A DNA stretch of 64,000 nt from assembly GCF_014295035.1 (NCBI RefSeq), contig NZ_CP060404.1, forward strand, positions 3,250,501-3,314,500. Reading direction: 5' to 3'. The notes beneath the pieces were generated by a model. It was not told the DNA's origin, searched no databases, and was given only the letters and a program-made list of their open reading frames with translations. The stretch's first letter is position 1, and every line of letters starts with the position of its first letter. Below, one piece after another: positions 42,867 to 51,082 of the stretch. Both the position numbers and the translations under genes were made by a program. This DNA is from Streptomyces buecherae. GTDB lineage: Bacteria; Actinomycetota; Actinomycetes; Streptomycetales; Streptomycetaceae.

Positions 42867-43274
42867 ATGGCCAAGTACCTGCTGCTCAAGCACTACCGCG
42901 GCGCCCCGGCACCGGTGAACAACGTGCCGATGGACCAGTGGACGCCGGCGGAGGTCTCGGCGCACGTGCAGTTCATGCACGACTTCGCGGTCCGCCTTGA
43001 GGAGACCGGCGAGTACGTCGACGGTCAAGGGCTCGCGCCCGAGGGCACGTGGGTCCGGTACGACGGCGAGGGCCGCCCGCCGGTCACCGACGGTCCGTTC
43101 GCCGAGACCAAGGACCTCATCGCCGGCTGGATGGTGATCGACGTCGACAGCTACGAGCGCGCCCTCGAACTGGCCGCCGAACTGTCGGCCGCCCCCGGCG
43201 CCGGCGGCGAGCCGATCCACGAGTGGCTGGAGCTGCGCCCGTTCCTCTCCGCGCCGCCCACCATCACGGAGTGA
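42867..43274 (+). CDS. YCII-related DGPF domain protein
   Basis: 135 residues. MAKYLLLKHYRG and VTDGPFAETKDLIAGWMVIDVDSYERALELAA contain the DGPF signature and the ferredoxin-like YCII fold. DGPF proteins are the hallmark partners of ECF42 sigma factors in Streptomyces; their enzymatic role, if any, is unknown. A strong AAGGAG site precedes the ATG. The stop overlaps the sigma factor start as GTGA, so the two are translated together under the predicted ECF42 promoter. Confidence 0.88.
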   Translation: MAKYLLLKHYRGAPAPVNNVPMDQWTPAEVSAHVQFMHDFAVRLEETGEYVDGQGLAPEGTWVRYDGEGRPPVTDGPFAETKDLIAGWMVIDVDSYERALELAAELSAAPGAGGEPIHEWLELRPFLSAPPTITE

Positions 43275-44497
43275 CCACCTCGATGGACGAGCTTCTGCTC
43301 CGCCGCCTCACGCCGCGCGTGATCGGCATCCTCGTCCGCCGCGGAGCCGACTTCGCGGCGGCCGAGGACGCCGTGCAGGACGCGCTGGTCGAGGCGCTCC
43401 GCACCTGGCCGGCCGATCCCCCACGGGACGCGCAGGGCTGGCTGGTCACGGTGGCCTGGCGCCGGTTCCTCGACGCGATACGGGCGGACTCGGCCCGCCG
43501 CCGGCGCGAGGACCTGGTCGAGTCGGAGCCGGCGCCCGGCCCGGCGACCGCGGTGGACGACACGCTCCGGCTCTACTTCCTGTGCGCCCACCCGTCGCTG
43601 ACCCCCTCGTCCGCGGTCGCGCTCACGCTGCGCGCCGTGGGCGGGCTCACCACCCGCCAGATCGCCCGGGCCTACCTGGTGCCCGAGGCGACCATGGCGC
43701 AGCGCATCAGCCGGGCCAAGCGCACCGTCGCCGGCGTGGGACTCTCCCCCGCCGGGGCGGAGCCGGACGCGCCGGGCCGGCCCGACCGGGCCGGCGACGT
43801 CGCCACCGTGCTGCGCGTCCTCTACCTGGTCTTCAACGAGGGCTACTCCGGCGACGTCGACCTCGCCGCCGAGGCCATCCGGCTCACCCGCCAGCTCGCC
43901 GCCTCGATCGACCACCCCGAGGTGGCCGGCCTGCTCGCCCTCATGCTGCTCCACCACGCCCGGCGCGCCGCCCGCACCCAGCCCGACGGCAGCCTGGTGC
44001 CACTGGCCGAGCAGGACCGCGGCCGGTGGGACACGACGCTGATCGCCGAAGGCGTCCAGATCCTCCAGGCGGCCCTCGCCCGCGACCGACTGGGCGAGTT
44101 CCAGGCCCAGGCCGCCATCGCGGCCCTACACGCGGACGCCCAGCGGGCCGAGGAGACCGACTGGGTGCAGATCGTCGAGTGGTACGACGAACTCGCGCGG
44201 CTGACCGACAGTCCGGTCGTCCGGCTCAACCGCGCGGTCGCCGTGGGCGAGGCGGACGGCCCACGCGCCGGCCTGGCCGCCCTCGCCGAACTCGACGCCT
44301 CGACCCGCGACTCCTCGGCCAAGGCCCACCCGCTCCCCCGCCGCGAGGCGGTGGCGGCCTACCTCCACGAACGCGCCGGCGACCTGGCCACGGCCGCCCG
44401 CCTCTACGCCGAGGCCGCCCACCGCGCCCCCAACCTCGCCGAACGCACCCACCTCACCCACCAGGCCGCCCGCCTCAACGCCCGCCTGCGCCCCTGA
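43271..44497 (+). CDS. ECF42 sigma factor with C-terminal TPR-like extension
   Basis: 408 residues. Sigma region 2 (FAAAEDAVQDALVEALRTWP, GWLVTVAWRRFLDAIRADSARRRRE) and region 4 (LTLRAVGGLTTRQIARAYLVPEATMAQRISRAKRTV) are followed by a ~230-residue helical extension (EGYSGDVDLAAEAIRLTRQLA, LLALMLLHHARRAAR, NRAVAVGEADGPRAGLAAL, HPLPRREAVAAYLHERAG). This architecture is ECF42, in which the C-terminal TPR region is needed for activity and no anti-sigma is used. GTG 43271 overlaps the DGPF stop as GTGA; ATG 43283 is an alternative. Confidence 0.88.
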   Translation: MTTSMDELLLRRLTPRVIGILVRRGADFAAAEDAVQDALVEALRTWPADPPRDAQGWLVTVAWRRFLDAIRADSARRRREDLVESEPAPGPATAVDDTLRLYFLCAHPSLTPSSAVALTLRAVGGLTTRQIARAYLVPEATMAQRISRAKRTVAGVGLSPAGAEPDAPGRPDRAGDVATVLRVLYLVFNEGYSGDVDLAAEAIRLTRQLAASIDHPEVAGLLALMLLHHARRAARTQPDGSLVPLAEQDRGRWDTTLIAEGVQILQAALARDRLGEFQAQAAIAALHADAQRAEETDWVQIVEWYDELARLTDSPVVRLNRAVAVGEADGPRAGLAALAELDASTRDSSAKAHPLPRREAVAAYLHERAGDLATAARLYAEAAHRAPNLAERTHLTHQAARLNARLRP

Positions 44498-44523
44498 CGC
44501 CGCCCCCGCCCGCTCCCGCGCGT

Positions 44524-44552
44524 GCCCGCTCCCCTCCCCGCCTGGAGCGGGC
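44524..44552 (+). terminator. Terminator after the ECF42 gene
   Basis: GCCCGCTCC (44524-44532) pairs perfectly with GGAGCGGGC (44544-44552), loop 11 nt, 27 bp after the sigma factor stop. Confidence 0.7.
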
Positions 44553-44664
44553 GGGCTGGGTGAGGTGGGGAACGCTGTAACAGGTCGCAGCGGCCACGCA
44601 GTCTTGTCGATCTAGCCGTTGACTGCTGGCATAGGGGAGGTCGGCACGGACTGGGGGGAGACCG

Positions 44665-45591
44665 ATGAGCGATCTCACGGTGAAGCCATGGAAGCGGCAC
44701 GGCAAGGACCGGCTCTACGTCAATCTGCCGGACGGCACCACGGTCGCGTGGGCGGACCGAGCGACGAAGGCCGTGACGATCAAGGCGGAGAACTACCGCG
44801 ACGCGGCCCTGTCGCTGCTCCGAAAGCACCTTGGTGAGGGCGTCACGGTCACCCCCTCCGGGCGACCCGGCGCTCGCACGCCGCCTTCCGTGTCAGACGT
44901 TCGACCGCCCGCCCGCCCCGTCCGCCCGGCTCCCGCGCGCCGGCCGAGGTGTCCGGCTTCCCTCCCATCGCTTTCTCCGAGTGAGGATCTGGCGCGGAAC
45001 CGCCCCGGCGCCAGGCTGCTCGGAATGATCGCCGAGCGAGGACCGTCCGCGGGTGAGCGATTATGGGCGAAGGTCCTGCGTCAGCCCTCTGAATGGGACA
45101 GTTGGTACACCGGGCTCGAAGGGGAACGCCGAGTAGGCCGGGAACTGGCGCGCTTGTCCGCGTTCGGCTGGCGCGTTCTCCACGGCATCGAGAAGAGCAA
45201 CGGTGGAGACATCGACCACCTGCTGATCGGCCCTGGGGGCGTGTTCAGCATCAACACCAAGAAACACCAGGGCGCCTCGGTCTGGATCGGCGACACCATG
45301 GCTCGGGTGAACGGAAGAAAACCGGAGCCCTACGCCGCGGCGAGCAAGGCTGAGGCTGACTACGTACGAGGTGTGTTGGGACGCTTTTGCGACTTCCCCG
45401 TGCCGGTGGAACCGGCTCTGGTGTTCGTTGGCGTCACGTCCCTCCAACGCGCCGCCACGCAGTTCACGGTGCGGGTCTACCAAGAACGAGAAGTGGCGGC
45501 TCTCGGCCCTCTCTCCGGGAAGCTCACCCCTGAACAGGTCGAGCGGGTCTACGCCGTAGCGCGTCACCGCCGCGTCTGGCTCAAAGCCTGA
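44665..45591 (+). CDS. NERD domain protein with a TTA codon
   Basis: 308 residues. The C-terminal half carries the nuclease-related (NERD) domain: GLEGERRVGRELARL, GWRVLHGI, GGDIDHLLIGPGGVFSINTKKH, which includes the D-x-D and K residues of the PD-(D/E)XK-like core. The N-terminal ~120 residues are basic and Pro/Arg-rich. Codon 133 (45061-45063) is TTA, so translation should depend on bldA. Base composition is slightly lower in G+C than the neighbours, and the gene sits next to a tRNA, which hints at transfer. The role is unknown; some NERD proteins act in DNA processing or phage defence. Confidence 0.82.
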   Translation: MSDLTVKPWKRHGKDRLYVNLPDGTTVAWADRATKAVTIKAENYRDAALSLLRKHLGEGVTVTPSGRPGARTPPSVSDVRPPARPVRPAPARRPRCPASLPSLSPSEDLARNRPGARLLGMIAERGPSAGERLWAKVLRQPSEWDSWYTGLEGERRVGRELARLSAFGWRVLHGIEKSNGGDIDHLLIGPGGVFSINTKKHQGASVWIGDTMARVNGRKPEPYAAASKAEADYVRGVLGRFCDFPVPVEPALVFVGVTSLQRAATQFTVRVYQEREVAALGPLSGKLTPEQVERVYAVARHRRVWLKA

Positions 45592-45751
45592 CCTGAGCCC
45601 GCTGTGCGGGGGGATCAGCCTTCTTCACACGTACCGTCAGAAGCGACCCGTAAGGCACTGCGGCGGCTCGGCAGGCACCGGCACAAGCGGCGAGGGCCTG
45701 GACGAGCGAGATCCACGGTAGTTGCTGTACTGCGCTGTTATACGACACCAA
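45592..45751. other. Gap between the NERD gene and the tRNA terminator
   Basis: About 160 bp with no gene. No direct repeat of the tRNA 3' end is seen here, so there is no sign of an integrated element at this tRNA. Confidence 0.5.
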
Positions 45752-45785
45752 AGAGCCCCAGCCGGGTTTCCCTGGCTGGGGCTCT
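45752..45785 (-). terminator. Terminator of the tRNA-Ala gene
   Basis: A 12-bp perfect stem (45752-45763 with 45774-45785) with GGG/CCC pairs inside the loop, 9 bp past the tRNA 3' end. On the minus strand it is followed by a short T-run. Confidence 0.82.
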
Positions 45786-45794
45786 GAGCTGCGG

Positions 45795-45868
45795 TGGACC
45801 TGAGGGGATTTGAACCCCTGACCCCCTCGATGCGAACGAGGTGCGCTACCAGTCTGCGCCACAGGCCC
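45795..45868 (-). tRNA. tRNA-Ala (anticodon CGC)
   Basis: On the minus strand, 74 nt fold into a cloverleaf. The acceptor arm is GGGCCTG/CAGGTCC, the anticodon arm CCTCG-TTCGCAT-CGAGG with loop anticodon CGC, and the T arm AGGGG-TTCAAAT-CCCCT. The genomic sequence continues ACC then GC, so the terminal CCA is not fully encoded. A strong terminator follows. Confidence 0.92.
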
Positions 45869-45960
45869 TTGCAACGAGTGAAACTCTAGCATCCCTCTCG
45901 GGCTGCTCGGAAATCCGCTCCCTCGCTGGTCAACGATGGTCGTGACGGGCGTGGCGGGTG

Positions 45961-47571
45961 TCACTCGTTGGCGGCTCGGGGGCGGGACTCGTCGGCGTAC
46001 TGGTCGAACAGTGGCGTGCGTCCCCGGTCGCGGGCCGGGCGGTGTGAGCCGGTGTCGGGCTGGGACGGGTCGCCAGGGGCGGAGCCGACGGGGTCGGCCG
46101 GTGCGGGCGGTCCGTCGGTGGGTTCGGCGGCGCTGGAGCGGGACGGGCTCCAGTTGTCGGGGGCGCCGAGGTCCGCGTCGGCGGTGGCGCGGGGCGCCAC
46201 CGGGGCGGTGACGTAGGTGGGCAGCGGCACCGGGACCGGGTCCCAGCTCTGGCCCGCCGCGCCGCCGCGCTCGCGCTCCCGCTCGTCCACCCACTCCGCG
46301 TGGTCGGTCTGTTCGACCAGGGCCCTGCGGTCGGCCGCGTGCGCGGAACGGGCCGCGTCGGACGGCACGGCGGGTGCCGCGCCCTCGGGCCGGTCGTCGG
46401 GCGTGGGGCGACCGGCCGCCGCGGCGGCGCGGCGGGCCGGGCCGGCGCCCGGCGTGGGGCGCCGGGCGGGGTCGCCGTCGTGGACGCGCGGAGCCGGGTC
46501 GCCGCCGTGCGCTCGCTTCGGGCCGCGCTCGCCCTCGTACGTCGGCTGCCCGACCGCTTCGTCGCCGGCCGTCAGCCGGCGTGCCTGATCGCTGGCGCTG
46601 CCGCTGCCCGGCTGGCGGGGCATGCCCGCGCTGGGGCGGGCGGGCCCGCGCCGCTCCGGGCGGGGGCGGTCGGCGGTGGGGCGGGGCGGGGTCGGGCGGT
46701 CGGGGCCTCGGTCGGCGCCGGGGCCGCGGTCGGGAGCCGGGCCGTCGGCGGGGCGGTCGCCGGGCTGGGCGCCCGCCGCGCCCGGCCGGGCCGATCCAGA
46801 GGCCGGGCGCCCCCGCTGTTCGCGCAGCCGCTGGGCGGCCAGCTCGGCGCGGCGCTGGTCCATGGTGAAGGCGAAGCGGCGGCGCTCCTGCATCCGCAGG
46901 TAGACGATGTACGCGCTGAGCAGCACGGCCGGTCCCACCGGGGCCCACAGGAAGGCGACCCCGCCGACGGCGGCGACGATCGAGCCGACGGTGAAGGCGA
47001 GGAAGAGGAGCACCGTGGTGCGCCGGCGCCGGGCCAGTACCTTCGCGCGCCGGGTGCGCTCCCCGGCGCCACCGTCCGCGCCGGCGCCGGCGTCCCGTCG
47101 CCCAGGGGCGTCCGCCTCGCCCGTCGCGGGCGGCCCGTCCGCCGGGGCGGCGCCGCCGGGCCCGGCGGGTGGGCGCTCGGCCGGGTCCGCGAGCAGGGCG
47201 TCGGTGACGGTGACGCTCATCGTCGCGGGGTGGGCGAAGGCCCGTACGTCGACGACGTCGGTCTCGTCGTCCGGGCCGCCCACCCCGACCGGCGTCCGGT
47301 CCGGCGCGTGCGGGCCCGGGACGGCGTCGGCTGCCGCGCCGACCGGCGTGGGGGCATCGTCGGATGCGGCCTCGGGCAGCTCCCCGGCGTCCAGTCCCTT
47401 GGTGTAGCGCCGCTCCATGGCCGCTCGGCCGGACAGCAGCCGGATGGCCGTGCTGAAGCGCTCCGTGGGACGGGCGTCGTTGAGTTCGTCCTGCCGGCGG
47501 AGCCACATGGGCACCAGGTAGGCGGCCCAGGCCCCGACGATGACTGCGTAGATGAGGCCACTGCTGCTCAC
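45961..47571 (-). CDS. sepX: SepX/GlpR-like septal membrane protein
   Basis: 536 residues. The N-terminus SSSGLIYAVIVGAWAAYLVPMWLRRQDELNDARPTERFSTAIRLL matches the start of Streptomyces SepX and its corynebacterial homologue GlpR. One N-terminal helix is followed by a pair of helices around residues 200-240 (LLFLAFTVGSIVAAVGGVAFLW, AVLLSAYIVYL). The second half is Pro/Arg/Asp-rich and disordered. SepX stabilises FtsZ rings and cross-walls; GlpR is the membrane receptor of the MoeA-like Glp. The gene lies 2 kb downstream of the moeA/glp gene, in the conserved order. GTG 47571. Confidence 0.88.
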   Translation of the reverse strand: MSSSGLIYAVIVGAWAAYLVPMWLRRQDELNDARPTERFSTAIRLLSGRAAMERRYTKGLDAGELPEAASDDAPTPVGAAADAVPGPHAPDRTPVGVGGPDDETDVVDVRAFAHPATMSVTVTDALLADPAERPPAGPGGAAPADGPPATGEADAPGRRDAGAGADGGAGERTRRAKVLARRRRTTVLLFLAFTVGSIVAAVGGVAFLWAPVGPAVLLSAYIVYLRMQERRRFAFTMDQRRAELAAQRLREQRGRPASGSARPGAAGAQPGDRPADGPAPDRGPGADRGPDRPTPPRPTADRPRPERRGPARPSAGMPRQPGSGSASDQARRLTAGDEAVGQPTYEGERGPKRAHGGDPAPRVHDGDPARRPTPGAGPARRAAAAAGRPTPDDRPEGAAPAVPSDAARSAHAADRRALVEQTDHAEWVDERERERGGAAGQSWDPVPVPLPTYVTAPVAPRATADADLGAPDNWSPSRSSAAEPTDGPPAPADPVGSAPGDPSQPDTGSHRPARDRGRTPLFDQYADESRPRAANE

Positions 47572-47721
47572 GGTGACACGGTAGAGGGAGCGGAGCGGGC
47601 CGATCCGCCAATTGGCGCGGTGTGTCGCACGATCTGGCTCATATCTCAAGCTTTTTTTGTGATTGGTGCGACGACTTACCGGCAAATGTGTTCAAAGTGT
47701 GGCCATTATCGAATGCCTCTT

Positions 47722-48327
47722 CTATATCGGTGAGGTGCCGGGACTCATCCGGTGCCAGCGGCTCAGCAGCCCGTCCGGCACCTCCTCCACGGTCAGCGCG
47801 AAGACCAGGTGGTCCCGCCACGCGCCGTCAATGTGCAGGTACCGGGGCCGCAGCCCCTCCTCGCGGAAGCCGAGCTTCTCCACCACGCGACGGCTCGGGA
47901 TGTTCTCCGGGCGGATGCAGACCTCCACCCGGTGCAGCCCGACCGAGCGGAAGCAGTGGTCCACGGCCAGCGCCACCGCGGTCGGCATGACTCCGCGTCC
48001 GGCGACCGCCTTGTCCACCCAGTAGCCGATGTGGCCCGAACACATCGAGCCCCAGGTGATCCCGGCCACCGTCAACTGACCGGCCAGCCGGCCCTGGTAG
48101 TCGAGGACGAACGGCAGCATCCGCCCCGCGTGCGCCTCGGCCCGCAGGTGACGGACCATCTGCCGGTAGGTGGGGCGCTGGGCGACCGGGCCGCCGGGGG
48201 GCGGCGGCGGGATCGTCGCCTCCCAGGGGCGCAGCCATTCGCGGTTGCGGCGGTTGACCTCGCGCCAGGCGCGCTGGTCGCGCAGCCTTATCGGGCGGAG
48301 GGTCGTGGGACCGTCCACCAGCGCCAC
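47722..48327 (-). CDS. RimJ-like GNAT acetyltransferase
   Basis: 201 residues. LRPIRLRDQRAWREVNRRNREWLRPWEAT and GYWVDKAVAGRGVMPTAVALAVDHCF (acetyl-CoA motif), HRVEVCIRPENIPSRRVVEKLGFREEG are typical of RimJ/RimL-type enzymes, which acetylate the N-terminus of ribosomal or other proteins. The gene sits between mog-like and sepX genes in the conserved cell-division/Moco block. The 150-bp gap to sepX is relatively AT-rich and should hold the sepX promoter. GTG start at 48327. Confidence 0.85.
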   Translation of the reverse strand: MALVDGPTTLRPIRLRDQRAWREVNRRNREWLRPWEATIPPPPPGGPVAQRPTYRQMVRHLRAEAHAGRMLPFVLDYQGRLAGQLTVAGITWGSMCSGHIGYWVDKAVAGRGVMPTAVALAVDHCFRSVGLHRVEVCIRPENIPSRRVVEKLGFREEGLRPRYLHIDGAWRDHLVFALTVEEVPDGLLSRWHRMSPGTSPI

Positions 48328-48341
48328 CGGCCAGCAGGCGT

Positions 48342-49046
48342 TCAGCGCGGGCTCCCGGCCGACTCGTCGGGGGCGCCTCCCACGGGGCGGCTCTGTTCGC
48401 TCGGTGCGGGCGGCTCGTCGGGGGCGGCGGGCGCTGGCTGCCCGGTCAGCGCGCCCGGTGCGCTCGGGGCGCTCGGTGCGGCGGGGTGTGCGGCCTCTGC
48501 GGGGCGGGCGTGGTCGCCGCCCCGGAGCTGGTCCACGGCGTGCACCAGCAGTCGGCCCAGCACCGCGAGGCCGTCCCGGACCCCGCCCGAGGAACCGGGC
48601 AGGTTGATGATCAGCGTGGTGTCGGCCACCCCCGCGAGCCCCCGGGACAGCGCGGCCGTCGGCACCTTCGCCAGCCCCTCGGCCCGCAGCGCCTCCGGGA
48701 TGCCCGGGATCTCGTAGTCGAGGACGGCGCGCGTCATCTCGGGCGTCAGGTCGGTGGGCGAGATGCCGGTGCCCCCGGTGGTGACGACCACGTCGTACGC
48801 GGCGGCCACCGCCTCCCGCAGCGCCGCCCCGACCGGCTCGCCGTCCGGCACCACGAGCGGCCCCTCGACCAGGAAGCCCATCGCGGACAGCCCCTCGGCG
48901 AGCAGCGGGCCGCCCTTGTCGGGGTAGACGCCGGCGGCGGCGCGCCCGGAGGCGGTGATCACCAGGGCGCGGTAGCGCGGCCCGTCGGTCGGCGCGTGCC
49001 GGGCGGGTGGCTCGGAGGGTGGGCCCGCGGGCGAGGGCGTGGTCAT
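48342..49046 (-). CDS. MogA/MoaB-like molybdopterin adenylyltransferase
   Basis: 234 residues. RALVITASGRAAAGVYPDKGGPLLAEGL, DVVVTTGGTGISPTDLTPE and NLPGSSGGVRDGL are the MoCF-fold motifs of the MogA/MoaB group, which adenylates molybdopterin before metal insertion by MoeA. The N-terminal ~25 and C-terminal ~55 residues are Pro/Ala-rich additions beyond the usual length. ATG 49046 overlaps the moaC stop as ATGA, so it is co-translated with moaC. Confidence 0.88.
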   Translation of the reverse strand: MTTPSPAGPPSEPPARHAPTDGPRYRALVITASGRAAAGVYPDKGGPLLAEGLSAMGFLVEGPLVVPDGEPVGAALREAVAAAYDVVVTTGGTGISPTDLTPEMTRAVLDYEIPGIPEALRAEGLAKVPTAALSRGLAGVADTTLIINLPGSSGGVRDGLAVLGRLLVHAVDQLRGGDHARPAEAAHPAAPSAPSAPGALTGQPAPAAPDEPPAPSEQSRPVGGAPDESAGSPR

Positions 49047-49528
49047 GAGGTGCGGCTCCAGTCGCCCGACGCTCCGCCGGACTTCTCCTCGACCCTGACG
49101 TCCGTGATGACCGCCGCCTTGTCGACGGCCTTGACCATGTCGATCACGGTCAGCGCCGCGACGGTGACGGCCGTCAGCGCCTCCATCTCCACGCCCGTAC
49201 GGTCCGTCGTCTTCACGCTGGCGCGGATGACCACCGCGTCGTCGGCGACCGACAGGTCCACCCTGACGCCGGAGACGGCCAGCGGGTGACAGAGCGGGAT
49301 CAGCTCCGGGGTGCGCTTGGCCCCCATGATGCCGGCGATCCGGGCGGTGGCCAGGGCGTCGCCCTTGGGCACGCCGTCGCCGCGCAGGAGCTCGACGACG
49401 CGCGGCGAGACGAGTACCCGCCCGCTGGCGGTGGCGGTACGCGCGGTGACGTCCTTCGCCGAGACGTCGACCATGCGTGCCGCGCCCGCGTCGTCGAGAT
49501 GGGTGAGGTGGTCCTGGGCGCTGCTCAT
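49043..49528 (-). CDS. moaC: Cyclic pyranopterin monophosphate synthase
   Basis: 161 residues. MVDVSAKDVTARTATASGRV, KGDALATARIAGIMGAKRTPELIPLCHPL, and KTTDRTGVEMEALTAVTVAALTVIDMVKAVDK contain the conserved MoaC active-site residues. It forms cyclic pyranopterin monophosphate in the first steps of molybdenum cofactor synthesis. It follows moeA across a ~220-bp gap with tandem repeats and overlaps the next gene (ATGA). Confidence 0.93.
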   Translation of the reverse strand: MSSAQDHLTHLDDAGAARMVDVSAKDVTARTATASGRVLVSPRVVELLRGDGVPKGDALATARIAGIMGAKRTPELIPLCHPLAVSGVRVDLSVADDAVVIRASVKTTDRTGVEMEALTAVTVAALTVIDMVKAVDKAAVITDVRVEEKSGGASGDWSRTS

Positions 49529-49671
49529 GGTTCTCCCGGTCGGTCCTAGGGCAGCAACCGTACCGGCCGTGCCCTGCGGTCAGCGCGGCAACCACCCACG
49601 GTGCGCCGCCCGGGAACGCGCCCCCGCGCCCCGGCCCCGCCCCGCTCCCGCGCGCCCCCTGCGGCGCGCTC

Positions 49672-49736
49672 GGTCCAGCGGTCTGACCAGCGATCGGTCC
49701 CAGCGGTCTGACCAGCGATCGTCCAGCGGTCAGGCC
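49672..49736. repeat. Tandem ~24-bp repeats between moeA and moaC
   Basis: Copies at 49672-49695 and 49696-49720 (one inserted C) and a partial third at 49721-49736, built around GGTCCAGCGGTCTGACCAGC. They lie in the 221-bp gap before moaC; the CAGTCAGTCAG run follows at the moeA stop. Possible regulatory or neutral repeats. Confidence 0.65.
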
Positions 49737-49749
49737 GACAGCCAGTCAG

Positions 49750-51078
49750 TCAGTCCAGCAGCACGACGTCCACGGTGCCGCCCGGCTCCAGCGACGTGGT
49801 CTCCTCGGGCAGCACGATCAGCGCGTTGGCGTGCGCGAGCGCCTTGACCAGGTGGGAGCCGGAGCCGCCGATGGGGGTGACGGCGTTCTCGTCCGCGTCG
49901 TAGCGCCCGCGCAGGTACTGGCGGCGGCCCGGCAGCGAGCTGGCCACGCCCTCCGGGCAGACCGCGCTGACCACCGTGCGGTGCACGGGTTCGACGCCCA
50001 TCAGGGTGCGGATGGCGGGGCGGACGAACAGCTCGAAGGAGACGTACGCGCTGACCGGGTTGCCGGGCAGGGCGAGCAGTGGGGCGCGGTCCCGACCGCC
50101 CTCGCCGACGAAGCCGAACCCCTGCGGCTTGCCCGGCTGCATCGCCAGCTTGCGGAACCGTACGCCGTCGGCGTCGTCGCCGAGACCCGTCAGCGCCTCC
50201 TTGACCACGTCGTACGCGCCGACGCTGACGCCGCCGGTGGTGACGAGGAGGTCGGCGCGGATGAGCTGGTCCTCGATGGTGGCGCGCAGCGTGGCCGCGT
50301 CGTCGGTGACCGCGCCGACGCGGTAGGCGATGGCGCCCGCGTCGCGGGCGGCGGCGGCGAGGGCGAAGCTGTTGGAGTCGTAGATCTGACCGGGGCCCAG
50401 CGGCTCGCCCGGCGGGACGAGTTCGCTGCCGGTGGACAGCACGACCACGCGCGGTCGGGGCCGGACCCGGGCCGTGGCGCGGCCGATGGCGGCCAGCAGG
50501 CTGATCTGCGGGGCGCCGAGCACCGTGCCGGCGCTCAGGGCCAGTTCGCCCGCCCCGACGTCGCTGCCCCGGGCGCGCACGTGCGCCCGCGCGGCGGCCG
50601 GCCGGTGCACCCGGACCTCGCCGCCGGCGCCCTCGGGGGCCGCGCTGTGCGCGAGCATGCCGCTGGCCGGGCCGCCGCCGCTGCCGCCGTCGGTCCACTC
50701 GACGGGCACGACGGTCTCGGCGCCGGGCGGCAGCGGAGCCCCCGTCATGATGCGGGCGGCCTCGCCGGGGCCGACGCGGGGCAGGTCGCCGCTGCCGGCC
50801 GCGATGTCGCCGATGACGGTGAGAACCGCCGGGAACTCCTCGCTGGCGGCGGCCACGTCGGCCACCCGCACGGCATAGCCGTCCATCGAGCTGTTGTCGA
50901 AGGGCGGCAGGGCCACCGGCACGGTGACGTCCTCCACCAGGACGCAGCCCTGCGCTTCGAGGAGCCGCAGCTCGATCGGGTCCAGCGGGCGCAGTCGGCC
51001 GAGGACGTCGTCGAGGTGCTCGGACACCAGCCAGGTCCGCTCGGGTCTGCTGGTGGCCGGTTCGGCGGTGCTACTCAA
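49750..51078 (-). CDS. moeA: MoeA/Glp-type gephyrin-like protein, TTG start
   Basis: 442 residues. VSEHLDDVLGRLRPLDPIELRLLEAQGCVLVEDVTV, PPFDNSSMDGYAVRVADV, RIMTGAPLP, VVLSTGSELV, TTGGVSVGAYD and LPGNPVSAYVSFELF are the MoeA domain motifs. The best start is TTG 51078 (MSSTAEP...) with GAGGAG ten bases upstream; it lies four bases after the galU stop. Downstream frames of the ORF extend into galU and are not coding. In Corynebacterium the homologous Glp binds FtsZ and membrane GlpR; the sepX/glpR gene here supports a similar divisome role in addition to molybdenum insertion. Confidence 0.9.
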   Translation of the reverse strand: MSSTAEPATSRPERTWLVSEHLDDVLGRLRPLDPIELRLLEAQGCVLVEDVTVPVALPPFDNSSMDGYAVRVADVAAASEEFPAVLTVIGDIAAGSGDLPRVGPGEAARIMTGAPLPPGAETVVPVEWTDGGSGGGPASGMLAHSAAPEGAGGEVRVHRPAAARAHVRARGSDVGAGELALSAGTVLGAPQISLLAAIGRATARVRPRPRVVVLSTGSELVPPGEPLGPGQIYDSNSFALAAAARDAGAIAYRVGAVTDDAATLRATIEDQLIRADLLVTTGGVSVGAYDVVKEALTGLGDDADGVRFRKLAMQPGKPQGFGFVGEGGRDRAPLLALPGNPVSAYVSFELFVRPAIRTLMGVEPVHRTVVSAVCPEGVASSLPGRRQYLRGRYDADENAVTPIGGSGSHLVKALAHANALIVLPEETTSLEPGGTVDVVLLD

Positions 51079-51082
51079 CGGG

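Noticed and set aside
45795..45868. tRNA-Ala as a possible integration site
   Set aside because: No repeated tRNA 3' segment, integrase or island genes are found on either side in the window.
47624..47672. GTCGCAC / GTGCGAC long-range repeat in the sepX upstream region
   Set aside because: Arms are 7 bp with a 35-nt loop; too weak for a terminator and not arranged as an operator.
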